Source: Candidatus Coprenecus avistercoris
GTDB taxonomy: Bacteria; Bacteroidota; Bacteroidia; Bacteroidales; UBA932
Direction: 5' to 3'
DNA length: 64,000 nucleotides
Assembly (NCBI GenBank): GCA_018712275.1
Contig: DVHI01000030.1
Coordinates: forward strand, 1-64,000
Position numbers and translations under genes: made by a program. Every line of letters begins with the position of its first letter. Position 1 is the first letter of the stretch. The notes under the pieces are model-generated. The model worked only from the letters and a program-made list of their open reading frames with translations, did no database searches and was not told where the DNA came from. Shown here one piece after another: positions 33,131-42,859 of the stretch.

Positions 33131-34879
33131 TTATTCAGCAGTTGTAAGCGTCAAGGTCTCAGCCGTTACGTCGTAGGTCATGTTGTAATTACCCATAGCT
33201 CCTCCGATATTGGGACCGTCCTTAACAACATCAAATGCAATACCAGAGCCTGAGAAGGATGCTCCATCTGCCAGACCGCGGTTATCAGTCCAGTCACCGG
33301 CCCATCTTAGCTTGAACTCACCCTGAACAGGTGCGGGGACAACAGTTGTCCACGTATTGGCCGAAGCATCGAATACCATGGGTACATCCTTTGTCCAGCT
33401 GTCTCCGTCTATCATACCATGAGCACTCCATCCGAGGAGGAATATCTCGTTAGTGTTAGCATTGTAAACTATCACCTGCTTTCCTACCTGATCTGCTGCA
33501 ACTCCTATATCCTCACCACCAGCGGCTGTAGGAACTCCGATTTCGATGGGCTCTCCCTTTACGGCTGCACCGGCCTGGGTATCCCAGCTGTTATTGAAGC
33601 GAATCTTGAATGCCGTGGTCTCCTCAAAAGCCAGTGCAGGACTTGTCCAGATACCGCTTCCGGCAGGGAATTCGGTCATATAGATATCGTATGTCCAGTC
33701 GCTTCCTTCGAACGTTCCGATAACACCCCAGAGATTATCCTTAATTTCCGGCTGCTCGGGCTCCTCAGGCTGCTCGGGCTCGTCGGAACCTGTGCCGTAG
33801 TCATCGGTGCTGATACGGGTCGTGGGGTTGTCCCAGTCGTTGAGGTCGATGTACACCCTGTAGTTTCCGGCATCGACTGTGATAGGATCTCCGCCAGCCA
33901 CTACTTCAGAGATGTTGCCTCCGAATACCACGTCGGTATTGCCTCCAGATACACGGACAGTGTAGCCCTGACCCTCGGCTATCTGAGCATCAGCGTGGAA
34001 GTGTCCGGTAGCACGGTCACACTCCATGGGTACTTCGGTGGAGCCGACTACCAGCGTAACTCCGTCGAACCATACCACAGGGCTGAGTGTCAGAGTAGAC
34101 TTCACGAAGTGGAAGTTGTAGTAACGGTGTGATGTGTAGTTGGAGATGTTTCCGCTGCCGCCGTCGTCAATCAGAGTTACAGAAGGAGCCTCGGGCTCTG
34201 TGGAGCTGGAAGCACCTGTTCCCCAGTTGCCGTGGTCCCAGTCAGCAGCTCCGGTCAGCTTGAAGCCGAAGTCGGTAGTACCCTCACCGAAGTCCACGAC
34301 ACCGGTGTAGTTCTCCTCATCCTCGGAATAGCTGTACAGGAAGGCTGTCTGGCCGTGGTCCCATCCGCAGAATCCACCGATCACATATACCGAAGGATAT
34401 GTCTTGGGAGCATAGAACGGAGTGATGACAGTAGAGAGAGTAGTGGAAACAAGCGATACGCCTGATATTACAGAAGACTCTCCGAACATCTCTGCCTCTA
34501 CTCTCAGATATACCTGCACGGGGATATCCGAGGGACAGTTGAAGTTCATCAGAACTGCATTGATGGTATTGGCGTCGATGACGATACCGTTTTCGACTTC
34601 TGTAGTGGATGCCAGGGATCTCTTAGTGGAGAAATCCTCGTTGATATCAGCGTATGCGGTATACCTCATACCCGTAGGGAGGTTGAAGTCAGCCTCGGAG
34701 AAAGTGAGGGTAGCGAAAGCTCCGCCCTCTTCCAGTACGTAGGATTCAGCCAGGACTGTCTCCACTACAGGAGGAACAGCGTTCTCAGGATTGTAAGTCA
34801 CGATTTCCTTCTCGGCGCAGGATGCCAGCGCAAGTACGGAGATCATGGCGGCTGAAGCTATATAGAAAAACTTTTTCAT
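33131..34879 (-). CDS. SusE/SusF-type starch-binding surface lipoprotein
   Basis: A 582-aa lipoprotein (LASC, Cys21). The N-terminal region is a SusE-like Ig fold (residues about 30-160), followed by at least three beta-sandwich units of the SusE/F carbohydrate-binding kind; recognisable starts are SVYVIGGFCGWDHGQTAF near 165, an Asp/Pro-rich linker DEPEQPEEPEQPE near 375, LWGVIGTFEGSDW after it and FLLGWSAHGMIDGDSW near 485. SusE and SusF of B. thetaiotaomicron are 387 and 485 aa, so this single 582-aa protein probably covers both roles. It follows susD by 28 nt. The start at 34879 opens the signal peptide; an upstream in-frame Met is 15 nt earlier. Confidence 0.87.
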   Translation of the reverse strand: MKKFFYIASAAMISVLALASCAEKEIVTYNPENAVPPVVETVLAESYVLEEGGAFATLTFSEADFNLPTGMRYTAYADINEDFSTKRSLASTTEVENGIVIDANTINAVLMNFNCPSDIPVQVYLRVEAEMFGESSVISGVSLVSTTLSTVITPFYAPKTYPSVYVIGGFCGWDHGQTAFLYSYSEDEENYTGVVDFGEGTTDFGFKLTGAADWDHGNWGTGASSSTEPEAPSVTLIDDGGSGNISNYTSHRYYNFHFVKSTLTLSPVVWFDGVTLVVGSTEVPMECDRATGHFHADAQIAEGQGYTVRVSGGNTDVVFGGNISEVVAGGDPITVDAGNYRVYIDLNDWDNPTTRISTDDYGTGSDEPEQPEEPEQPEIKDNLWGVIGTFEGSDWTYDIYMTEFPAGSGIWTSPALAFEETTAFKIRFNNSWDTQAGAAVKGEPIEIGVPTAAGGEDIGVAADQVGKQVIVYNANTNEIFLLGWSAHGMIDGDSWTKDVPMVFDASANTWTTVVPAPVQGEFKLRWAGDWTDNRGLADGASFSGSGIAFDVVKDGPNIGGAMGNYNMTYDVTAETLTLTTAE

Positions 34880-34907
34880 ATCGTTTCTTATCATTTAGCG
34901 TTATCTG

Positions 34908-36509
34908 TTAATAACCGGGGTTCTGCTCCAGCAGGCTGTTGGAGTTGATCTCAGTTGAAGGAATGGGGAAGAGGTTGAAACGCTCATCCACACCTGTTCC
35001 TTCCTGCACACCGCCTTTCCAGTCCCACAGGTAGGTGGAGGAGGTCAGCAGACCGAAGCGGACGAGGTCCTGACGGCGGACGTTCTCCCAGTAGAGCTCA
35101 CGGCCGCGCTCGTCGATGATGTCGTCGAGAGTAATAGTAGATACTGCAGGCAGACCGGCTCTTTCAAGCACTGCGTTGTAGGCATCCAGACCGCTCTGGC
35201 TCAGACCGGAACCGCGGAGCTGGGCCTCGGCGAGCATCAGGTATGCGTCGGCAGCCCTGAAGATGGGATAGTCGGTATCGGGATACGATGAAGTGCTGTT
35301 GTCGGCGGGAGAGCCGTCATGCTTCAGGTTGGTGAACTTCATCTGGCAATATCCGTTGGAGAACAGAGAGTTGTCCACAATATCACGTATATGCACCTCT
35401 GCACCTTCGAATTCAGAAGCATCGGTAAACAGGTATCTCTGATCAGCATCCTCATCAAAGAGGTCGAGGAACTGAGGGGTTACTACGAGACCGCCCCATC
35501 CGTCATTGGTTCCGAGAGCGCCCTGCCATGCGGGGTTACCGGAAACGATGGAGCCCTTGATTACGAAGTTGGTGCTGCCGTAGGTCTGAATGTTGGTTCC
35601 GTCGCTCTGCACTGCGAAGATGATCTCAGGGCTGAGATTGTTGTCAGCCGAGAAGTTCCACTGATAACCGTTCTCGCCGGTATTGAGGGACATGGTGCTG
35701 ACAATTTTCTCGCACTCGGCTGCGCACTCGTTCCAGGCTGTAACCTGGCCGTTGGTGAATACTTCAGCGTTCAGATAGAGCTTGGCCAGCAACATGGTGG
35801 CGAACTCCTGGCTTACACGGCCGTACTCGGTCTGTGAGATGGGAAGGAGGTCGTCACGGAAACCGTTCTCGCCGGCAATTTCCTCTACGAGCCAATTATA
35901 GAGGTCAGGACGCATGATCTGCTCGGGGCCGGTAGCGCCTACGGAATTGGCCTCAGTAGCGAAAGGCACATTGCCGAAAAGGTCGATGGCGTGATAGTAG
36001 CTGAGAGCCCTGAGACCCCTGGCCTGGGCGATCATGTAATCCATCTCCTCTCCCTGGAACTCATCAGCGGCAGCCTGTCCGCGGCGGATGAACTCGTTGC
36101 AGAGACCGATCTGATAGTAGATACGGGAGAACATAGCTGTTACGAATACGTCGGAGGTAGTCCAGCTCAGTCCGTGGAGGGACTTGATGGTCTGGTCGTT
36201 CCAGCATACGCTGGCCTCGTCTGTAGGAAGCTCCTGCAGGTGGAAAAGAGCACGCATGTACTGACCGTAACCGCCGTCGATACCGTCGATATCGGGGGAG
36301 GAGTCAGGACCTTCGGAAGCGCTGACTGACAGACCGCCGTAGCACTTGGCCAGCAGCTGCTGGTAGGCCTCGATGCTGTTGAGCACTTCCTCAGGCGTCT
36401 GGATATTGGGATCGATAGGGGTTACATCCAGGTCCTGCACGCAGGAAGTGGTGAAGAGAGCCGCTACCGATACCGCTATGGCTGTGAATATTGTAGTAAT
36501 TCTTTTCAT
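34908..36509 (-). CDS. susD: SusD-like starch-binding outer-membrane lipoprotein
   Basis: A 533-aa lipoprotein (TTSC, Cys23) of the RagB/SusD family. It forms the lid of the SusC channel on the cell surface and binds glycan. The helical TPR-like N-terminal part (PEEVLNSIEAYQQLLAKCYGGLS), the ARGLRALSYYHAIDLFGNVPF motif near residue 190, and the C-terminal ENVRRQDLVRFG followed by FPIPSTEINSN are typical of the family. The gene lies 20 nt downstream of susC, and the pair is transcribed with the MFS importer. Ligand is inferred to be starch or maltooligosaccharide from the enzyme content of the locus. Confidence 0.95.
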   Translation of the reverse strand: MKRITTIFTAIAVSVAALFTTSCVQDLDVTPIDPNIQTPEEVLNSIEAYQQLLAKCYGGLSVSASEGPDSSPDIDGIDGGYGQYMRALFHLQELPTDEASVCWNDQTIKSLHGLSWTTSDVFVTAMFSRIYYQIGLCNEFIRRGQAAADEFQGEEMDYMIAQARGLRALSYYHAIDLFGNVPFATEANSVGATGPEQIMRPDLYNWLVEEIAGENGFRDDLLPISQTEYGRVSQEFATMLLAKLYLNAEVFTNGQVTAWNECAAECEKIVSTMSLNTGENGYQWNFSADNNLSPEIIFAVQSDGTNIQTYGSTNFVIKGSIVSGNPAWQGALGTNDGWGGLVVTPQFLDLFDEDADQRYLFTDASEFEGAEVHIRDIVDNSLFSNGYCQMKFTNLKHDGSPADNSTSSYPDTDYPIFRAADAYLMLAEAQLRGSGLSQSGLDAYNAVLERAGLPAVSTITLDDIIDERGRELYWENVRRQDLVRFGLLTSSTYLWDWKGGVQEGTGVDERFNLFPIPSTEINSNSLLEQNPGY

Positions 36510-36529
36510 GATTTCAGTTCTCCTTTATA

Positions 36530-39505
36530 TTAGAAGTTGTACTTAAGACCGATGATGTAGGTGCGGGGACGGGGGTACAGGTTGTTGTCGATACCTCCGA
36601 AGACCTCAGGGTCGATGCCCGAGTACTTGGTGATGGTGGCTACGTTCTGGACTGTACCGAAGAGGCTGAGGCTGCCGCCCTTGCCCAGATCGAAGAGATA
36701 GCTGAGGGTGATGCGGTCGATCTTGAAGAAAGAACCGTCCTCTACCCAGTAATCAGACAGATAGGCTGCCTGGTTGAAGCCCCATGCAGGAGCGGCTGTC
36801 ATACAGTTGCGGACAAAGGAGTTGGTCCACAGGTCGGACAGCAGGGACAGACGGGAGGCGTTGTTGTTGTACACCATGTTGCCGAGGCTTCCGTGACCGG
36901 CGATGGCCAGGGTCAGGTTCTTCCAGGACACCGAGGTGTTGAAACCGAGAGTCCATACAGGGCTGGCCTGTCCGAGGTAGTAGAGGTCGTCAGCGTCGAT
37001 GACACCGTCACCGTTCTGGTCTACATACGCACCGGGGATGGGAGCGCCCTCTGTGTCGTAAATCTGCTGGTATACATAGAAGGTGTTCATAGGATAGCCC
37101 ACCATGTGTCTCTGTATCGTGTTGCCGACACCGCCGCTGATACCGCCGGTGGCTACTCCGGTGTAGCCCTCACCGTCGTTGGTGGTCAGTTTGGTGATGC
37201 GGTTGTGGTTGTATGCGAAGTTGGCACCGATGGTCCAGTTCCAGTTCTGGGTCTGGATGGGAATACCGGTTATTTCGAACTCAACTCCCTTGTTGACCAT
37301 CGATCCGATGTTGGCGAAGAGGTAGTTGGTCAGGTTGGCACCGGCCGCTACAGGTGTGTAGTTGAGCAGGTCAGTGGTCTCCCTGTAGTATACGTCCAAT
37401 GTACCGAACAGTCTGTCATTCAGGAAACCGTAGTCGATACCGATGTTGTAGGTGGTGGTGGTCTCCCACTTCAGGTCGGCGTTGTAACCGTTAGGAGTGA
37501 TAGGCACGATTACCTGTCCGTTGAACATATAGTAGCTGCCGATCAGGTTGGTCTGGTATGTAGGTATGGACTGGTAAACGTCACCTATGTCCTGCTGGCC
37601 TGTCTGGCCCCAGCTCAGACGGAGCTTGAGGTCGGATACTGCCTTGGAGTCCTTCAGGAAGCTCTCGCCCTTGATATTCCATCCGAAGGCTACGGAAGGG
37701 AAGAAACCCCACTTGTTGTTGGTAAAGCGGGATGTACCGTCCCAGCGGACTGTGGCTGTCAACATATAGCGGTTGTCGTAGTTGTAGTTGGCACGGCCGA
37801 AGAAGGATACGAGGTAGTACTCGCTCTTGTTGTGGAACTCGGATAGAGTGGCCACGCTGCCGGCTACGGGATCGGGCTGGGTCTCTGAGATGCTGTTGCT
37901 CTCGGTGTAGAAGTGCTGCCAGGAGTAACCGGCCATGACACCGAAGCTGTGCTTGTTTATCTCCTTGGAATAGTCGGCGTAGGCCTCGAGGGTCATGTCG
38001 CGCTTGGTCTGGTCATAGGGGTTGTTGAGACCGCGGCCGGCCTGGGTCTGGTTGTGATAGGACTGCTCGGCGCCGTAGGGCACGGTTACAGTTCCGTTGG
38101 AGTGAGAGTAGTCCATACCGAGGTTGAGGTTCAGCCTCAGGTCCTCTAAGCCGTGAATCTTATAGTCGAACTGGGCGTTTCCGATGAAACGGGAAGCCTT
38201 GGACACGTCATTGCGCTGTATGAGAGCAGCCAGAGGGTTGATAGTGGACTGGGTGTTGGGCTCGAATTCACCGTTCACCATCTCTCCCCACATCTGATAT
38301 CCGTCCAGACCGTGCTCGCTGTATACAGGCTGGGTAGGGTCGTACTCGATGGCTGCGGAGATGGCTCCGGTGTTGGCGAAGCGGTTGTTCTGGAACATTC
38401 CCTTACCGTTGAGGGAGATGGTCAGATGGTCGTCGAACAAGGTCGGAGTCAGGTTCAGGGAGATGGTTCCTCTCTCCATGCTGGAGGTTTTCAGAGTACC
38501 TTTTTCATTAAGGTAACCTCCGGACACACGGTAGGGCATGAAGCCGGCCTCACCGAACTTGAAGTTGCCCTGCAGGCCGACGTTGGCCTCGTGGCTCATG
38601 CCGAGCTGGTAGATCTGCTTCTGCCAGTCTGTATTGGCATCGCCCAGTGCCAGATAGCCCTGAGAGGTCTCGCTGCCGGTATATGCAAGCATGGCGGCCC
38701 TCATCTCGTCACCGGTCATCACGTCCAGATACTTGGCGTTCTGAGAGATGGAGAGAGTGTAGTCAGCATTCACATGAGGTACTGCGGAATCGTTCCTGCT
38801 GCCCTTCTTGGTGGTGATGATGATCACACCGTTGGACGCACGTGAACCGTAGATGGCGGTTGCAGAAGCATCCTTGAGGACTGTGAAAGTCTCGATATCG
38901 GCGGGGTTTATGGATGAAAGCTGGTCAGCCACACCGCTGATACCCTCGTTGGTGATAGGCAGACCGTCGATCACGATCAGAGGAGAGTTCTGGGCGTTGA
39001 GGGACGAACCGCCGCGGATACGGATAGTGGAACCGGAACCGGGCGCACCGTCGCCTTCTGTAATAACGACACCGGCCGACTTACCTTTCAGCATCTCGGT
39101 AGGTGAGGTAACCGCACCCTTGTTGAGCTGGTCAGCGCGAACTGTGGCCACCGATCCGGTAAGGTCTTCCTTCTTGACTGTACCGTAACCGATTACCACC
39201 ACTTCCTCGAGCATCTCTGTGTCATCCTCGAGAGTGATGATGGGAGGCATCTGGTCGGCCTGGAATACGAGTGTCTTGTAACCGATGAGCGAGATTTCGA
39301 TCATCGAGGAAGCAGAGGAAACGGTAAGAGTAAAGTTACCGTCCATGTCTGATTCCGTACCATTGAGGGTCCCCTGTTCGAGGACTGCAGCTCCGATTAC
39401 GGGTCCTATCGCATCGACGATCTGACCTTTCACAGTGTACTGTGCGAAGGCGCTCGTCAGCGAGAGGAGTGTAATCGAGATCAACGCTGTCATCAATCTT
39501 TTCAT
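36530..39505 (-). CDS. susC: SusC-like TonB-dependent outer-membrane transporter
   Basis: A 991-aa protein: signal peptide (1-21), carboxypeptidase-regulatory-like domain (about 24-93), TonB box region EEVVVIGYG (100-108), plug (about 115-240, with SPLIVIDGLPI and KDASATAIYGSRASNGVI) and a beta-barrel ending in Tyr-Asn-Phe. SusC imports maltooligosaccharides across the outer membrane using TonB energy, with SusD as lid. It lies 41 nt after the MFS gene and has no promoter of its own that I can see, so transcription probably begins upstream of the MFS gene. Confidence 0.96.
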   Translation of the reverse strand: MKRLMTALISITLLSLTSAFAQYTVKGQIVDAIGPVIGAAVLEQGTLNGTESDMDGNFTLTVSSASSMIEISLIGYKTLVFQADQMPPIITLEDDTEMLEEVVVIGYGTVKKEDLTGSVATVRADQLNKGAVTSPTEMLKGKSAGVVITEGDGAPGSGSTIRIRGGSSLNAQNSPLIVIDGLPITNEGISGVADQLSSINPADIETFTVLKDASATAIYGSRASNGVIIITTKKGSRNDSAVPHVNADYTLSISQNAKYLDVMTGDEMRAAMLAYTGSETSQGYLALGDANTDWQKQIYQLGMSHEANVGLQGNFKFGEAGFMPYRVSGGYLNEKGTLKTSSMERGTISLNLTPTLFDDHLTISLNGKGMFQNNRFANTGAISAAIEYDPTQPVYSEHGLDGYQMWGEMVNGEFEPNTQSTINPLAALIQRNDVSKASRFIGNAQFDYKIHGLEDLRLNLNLGMDYSHSNGTVTVPYGAEQSYHNQTQAGRGLNNPYDQTKRDMTLEAYADYSKEINKHSFGVMAGYSWQHFYTESNSISETQPDPVAGSVATLSEFHNKSEYYLVSFFGRANYNYDNRYMLTATVRWDGTSRFTNNKWGFFPSVAFGWNIKGESFLKDSKAVSDLKLRLSWGQTGQQDIGDVYQSIPTYQTNLIGSYYMFNGQVIVPITPNGYNADLKWETTTTYNIGIDYGFLNDRLFGTLDVYYRETTDLLNYTPVAAGANLTNYLFANIGSMVNKGVEFEITGIPIQTQNWNWTIGANFAYNHNRITKLTTNDGEGYTGVATGGISGGVGNTIQRHMVGYPMNTFYVYQQIYDTEGAPIPGAYVDQNGDGVIDADDLYYLGQASPVWTLGFNTSVSWKNLTLAIAGHGSLGNMVYNNNASRLSLLSDLWTNSFVRNCMTAAPAWGFNQAAYLSDYWVEDGSFFKIDRITLSYLFDLGKGGSLSLFGTVQNVATITKYSGIDPEVFGGIDNNLYPRPRTYIIGLKYNF

Positions 39506-39546
39506 ACGTTAACTGTTAATTGATTGTACTTAAAATGAGTTTGTTG

Positions 39547-40878
39547 TTATTTCTTACGGAAAAGCCGCAGCTGCACCGGGTCGTCCTTGTCCTCCACGAA
39601 GATGACGGAGACCGCCGCTATCAGAAGGCACAGGCCCGAGAACACCATGGCGTAGATAGTGTGACCGCCGTACACATGGTTGACCATGAAGCCTCCCAGG
39701 AGGCCGTTGCATACCTGCGGTATAGTGATGAAGAAGTTGAAGATACCCATGAAGACTCCCATCTTGGCGGGAGGCAGCGAGCCGGCGAGGATAGAGTAAG
39801 GCATGGCCAGGATGCTGCCCCAGGCGATGCCGACTCCTATCATGGATATGATCAGGAGGTTCGGGTTCTTGAAGATGAAGAAGGAGGCGAAACCGAGGGC
39901 TCCCATCAGCAGAGAGACGGAATGGGTGGCCTTGCGGCCTATCCTGGAGGCTATCCAGGGCAGGAGGAAGGCGTAGACAGCGGCCACACCATTATATATA
40001 CCCTGCAGGACGCCTACCCAGTCACCGGCATTGCCGAATTCCACTGAGGCCCGGTCGACGGTGTTGTAGCAGTGCTCGGCCACAGCGGGGGTCATGTACA
40101 CCCACATGGAGAAGAGGGCGAACCAGGAGAAGAATTGGACCACACCCAGCTGCAGCATCGTCTTGGGCATGCGGCCGAAGTCCTTGAAAATCTCCAGGAA
40201 ACCTCCGTCTTTCTCTTTCTTCTTACCGGGTTCGGGAGGATACTCGGAGGTACTGATGACCGTCCACAGCACGCAGAGCAGCAGGACTGCGGAGCCGATG
40301 TAGAAGGCCGTGCGCACGTTCGGAGCCACGCCGCCCGCTTCCGCAGGAGTGTTGGACATTCCGAACCAGTTGGTCAGCACATAAGGAAGGACGGCACCGA
40401 CAACAGCGCCGATACCGATAAGGGATGTCTGCATCGAAAAGCCGAGCGTCCTCTGCTCCGAAGGCAGCTTGTCGGCGACCAGTGCCCGGAAAGGCTCCAT
40501 GGCCACATTGATCGAGGCATCCATAATCATGAGAATACCGGCGCCTATCAGCAGAGGAGACAGGAAACCGGCAAGGGAAGGGGAGTTGGGCATAAGGAAC
40601 AGCATCAGGGAGGCCAGTATGGCTCCGATCAGGAAGTAGGGACGTCTCCTGCCGAGGCGGCACCATGTGCGGTCGCTGTAGTGCCCTATGATGGGCTGGA
40701 CGATCATGCCCGTGATGGGAGCCGCCAGCCAGAAATAAGACAGATGGGCCACATCAGCTCCGAATGACTGCAGGATCCGGCTGACATTGGCATTCTGCAA
40801 TGCCAGGCCGAACTGAATCCCGAGAAACCCGAAACTCATGTTGAAAATCTGCATGAATGTCATTCTCTTCTTTTCCAT
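39547..40878 (-). CDS. SLC45-like MFS maltose/maltooligosaccharide importer
   Basis: A 443-aa inner-membrane protein with 12 membrane segments. The RxGRRRPY loop (GRRRPYFLIGAI, near residue 77), NVAMEPFRALVADKLP near 125 and the ILAMPYSILAGSLP segment near 345 are typical of the glycoside-pentoside-hexuronide and SLC45-like sugar:H+ symporters, including bacterial maltose carriers (MalT/MalY type). It should take maltose or maltotriose from periplasm to cytosol. It is the first gene of the sus operon and is led by a TAATTTTG -7 element. Having the inner-membrane importer first and with susC is a useful clue to its substrate. Confidence 0.9.
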   Translation of the reverse strand: MEKKRMTFMQIFNMSFGFLGIQFGLALQNANVSRILQSFGADVAHLSYFWLAAPITGMIVQPIIGHYSDRTWCRLGRRRPYFLIGAILASLMLFLMPNSPSLAGFLSPLLIGAGILMIMDASINVAMEPFRALVADKLPSEQRTLGFSMQTSLIGIGAVVGAVLPYVLTNWFGMSNTPAEAGGVAPNVRTAFYIGSAVLLLCVLWTVISTSEYPPEPGKKKEKDGGFLEIFKDFGRMPKTMLQLGVVQFFSWFALFSMWVYMTPAVAEHCYNTVDRASVEFGNAGDWVGVLQGIYNGVAAVYAFLLPWIASRIGRKATHSVSLLMGALGFASFFIFKNPNLLIISMIGVGIAWGSILAMPYSILAGSLPPAKMGVFMGIFNFFITIPQVCNGLLGGFMVNHVYGGHTIYAMVFSGLCLLIAAVSVIFVEDKDDPVQLRLFRKK

Positions 40879-40910
40879 AGAGAGTCTGTATGCGGTTTAA
40901 TAAGCAGGGC

Positions 40911-40918
40911 CAAAATTA
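40911..40918 (-). promoter_or_regulatory. -7 element TAATTTTG of the MFS-sus operon
   Basis: The minus strand reads TAATTTTG 32 nt before the ATG at 40878. A proper -33 TTTG is missing, as expected for an activator-dependent promoter. An inverted repeat, TTCCCAC (40922-40928) and GTGGGAA (40960-40966), lies just upstream and is a candidate operator shared with the divergent LytTR gene. Confidence 0.5.
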
Positions 40919-40998
40919 TACTTCCCACACCTTTTAAACATTATAGTTTCCGACGGACCGTGGGAAATCCACGACGAATTGTAACATTTTTTTAACAA

Positions 40999-41030
40999 AT
41001 TGGAAATATCCGTCATCTTTCTTAACTTTG
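40999..41030 (+). promoter_or_regulatory. Promoter of the LytTR regulator gene
   Basis: ATTG (40999-41002), 20 bp, TAACTTTG (41023-41030): one mismatch to the Bacteroidetes consensus. The ATG follows 8 nt later, so the leader is at most a few nucleotides. Confidence 0.65.
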
Positions 41031-41038
41031 CATCCGCT

Positions 41039-41788
41039 ATGAAAGTCCTGATAATAGAAGACGAGATACCCGCCCAGCAGATACTTCTCAGACTCCTGGG
41101 CCGATACTTCCCCGACTTCACCATCATGGGGATACTTGACTCCGTGGACACGGCTGTCAACTTTCTCAAGCATCAGACTCCGGACCTTATATTCATGGAC
41201 GTGGAGCTCTCCGACGGCAGGAGCTTCGAGATATTCCGGCAGGTGGACATCACCTGTCCGGTCATAGTGACCACCGCCTACACGGACTACGCTCTGGACG
41301 CATTCCGGAACAAGTGCATCGACTATCTGATGAAGCCGATAGAGGACGAAGCTTTCAGGGAATCCGTCAACAGATGCATGCAGTTATGCGGGGTAACTGC
41401 CGCGCAGAAAACGGCGCCCGATGTAACAGCCTACGCCAAACCAGTCCATAAGCATCACTTTACCATCAAGTTAGGGAGCCAGATATTAGTTATTGACGTA
41501 AACGACATAGCCTACTTCTATTCCAACGAGAAGTCCACATGGCTGGTAACCCGCGACGGCAAGCAGTACATGACCGACGATTCGCTGACTGCCATAGAGA
41601 ACGAGGTGGACCCGGCCAAATTCTACAAGATATCCAGGAAATGCCTGGTGGGGCTCTCCTCCATCTACACTATCTCGAAATATTTCAATTCCAGGCTGAA
41701 GGTCACTCTCTCCCCGAAGAACATCGAGCCGGTGATCGTCCCCCGCGACCGCGTCCAGTCCTTCATGGAATGGCTCGAGGGCGCGTAG
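41039..41788 (+). CDS. LytTR family response regulator
   Basis: A 249-aa regulator: receiver domain (1-120) with acidic E7/D8, phospho-acceptor D54 (IFMDVELSDG), T79 region (VTTAYTDYA) and K98 (LMKPIEDE), then a LytTR DNA-binding domain (about 138-245; IAYFYSNEKSTWLVT, FYKISRKCLVGLSSI). It is divergent from the MFS-sus operon and convergent with a LytS-type kinase gene, 6 bp apart. The likely regulon is the sus operon, possibly in place of SusR, which I do not find here; this is inference from position. The start at 41039 was chosen because upstream codons overlap the promoter. Confidence 0.92.
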   Translation: MKVLIIEDEIPAQQILLRLLGRYFPDFTIMGILDSVDTAVNFLKHQTPDLIFMDVELSDGRSFEIFRQVDITCPVIVTTAYTDYALDAFRNKCIDYLMKPIEDEAFRESVNRCMQLCGVTAAQKTAPDVTAYAKPVHKHHFTIKLGSQILVIDVNDIAYFYSNEKSTWLVTRDGKQYMTDDSLTAIENEVDPAKFYKISRKCLVGLSSIYTISKYFNSRLKVTLSPKNIEPVIVPRDRVQSFMEWLEGA

Positions 41789-41794
41789 GCCGGG

Positions 41795-42859
41795 CTACTG
41801 GATAAGAGGGATGCGCACGATGAATTCCGAGTCCGTCTTTTCGGTCACCACCCTGCGGTTGAAGAGTATCTCGTACTGACGGCTGATGTTCTGCAGGCCG
41901 GTGCCGGTGGAGACGCCCGGCTCAGTCTTCTTGGGATTGAGGTTGTTGCGGACGACGATATGACGCATCCCGACGCCTATGGAGATGTGCAGGGCGCTGG
42001 AAGAGTTGACCACGTTGTGCTTGACGGCATTCTCCACCATCACCTGTAGGGTGCAGGGGATGATCCTGGCTCCGTGATACTTGTCCGGGATGTCTATGTC
42101 AGTGACGAAACTCTCCCCGAACCTCTCCCGCAGCAGGTCGCAGTACTTGCTCACGAACTCCAGCTCCTCCTCCAGCATCACCAGCGTATGCTTCTCCAGC
42201 TTCAGGAAATAGCGGTACACCCCCGCCAGCTTCCCCGCATAATCACTGGCCCTGTCGGCGTCCTCATGTATCAGGTACTGCAGGACTGTCAGGCAGTTGA
42301 AGAGAAAATGGGGGTTGGTCTCGCTCTTGAGCAGCTGGTACTGGTAGTTGGCCCTGGCCCGCTGCTCGGCCTCCGCGGCGACGGCCTTGCGGTTCGTCCA
42401 GCGGTAATAGAAAATAAGGTCGGTGATGAGTATCGCGACGGCGTTGAACACCAGGTTGCTCACGTATGTGAAGAGAAAGAGCCGGCTAAAGAACTTACTT
42501 CCGTCCACTACCTGCGGGTACTGCCATATCCGGATCAGCAGGGAGGTCAGGAAGGCCATCAGGGCGATGGCGCCCACCTCCACCAGCGACCGGACTATGG
42601 TCCTGCCGCTTCCGTACGGGAAGAAGCGCACCAGCAGCACGACGATGAGGATGTCTCCCAGGATGGCCCCGAAGGTCAGGGAATAGTTGGACAGCGTCTG
42701 AAAGAGGAAATCTCCGAAATACAGGCCGAAACTCTCGTAGAACAGAGGCATAGCCCTCTCGATCAGTATCCTTGCGAACAGGACAATGATGATGATGACC
42801 ATCAGGTCGACGGTCGAGACCTGGCTGCGCCCTCCCCTATTGCTGCTTTCCTCCGACAT
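41795..42859 (-). CDS. LytS/YpdA-type sensor histidine kinase
   Basis: A 354-aa inner-membrane kinase with four predicted membrane segments (about 17-37, 62-80, 93-112 and 127-151), a short coiled coil (about 158-175) and a His_kinase (PF06580) core: phospho-acceptor H184 in SETNPHFLFNCL, N-box MVENAVKHN near 270 and a Gly-rich GTGLQNI near 320. There is no extracytoplasmic sensor domain of size, so the stimulus is either in the membrane or from the preceding small membrane protein, whose gene overlaps this one by 23 bp. Its probable partner is the LytTR regulator encoded 6 bp away on the other strand. Confidence 0.9.
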   Translation of the reverse strand: MSEESSNRGGRSQVSTVDLMVIIIIVLFARILIERAMPLFYESFGLYFGDFLFQTLSNYSLTFGAILGDILIVVLLVRFFPYGSGRTIVRSLVEVGAIALMAFLTSLLIRIWQYPQVVDGSKFFSRLFLFTYVSNLVFNAVAILITDLIFYYRWTNRKAVAAEAEQRARANYQYQLLKSETNPHFLFNCLTVLQYLIHEDADRASDYAGKLAGVYRYFLKLEKHTLVMLEEELEFVSKYCDLLRERFGESFVTDIDIPDKYHGARIIPCTLQVMVENAVKHNVVNSSSALHISIGVGMRHIVVRNNLNPKKTEPGVSTGTGLQNISRQYEILFNRRVVTEKTDSEFIVRIPLIQ

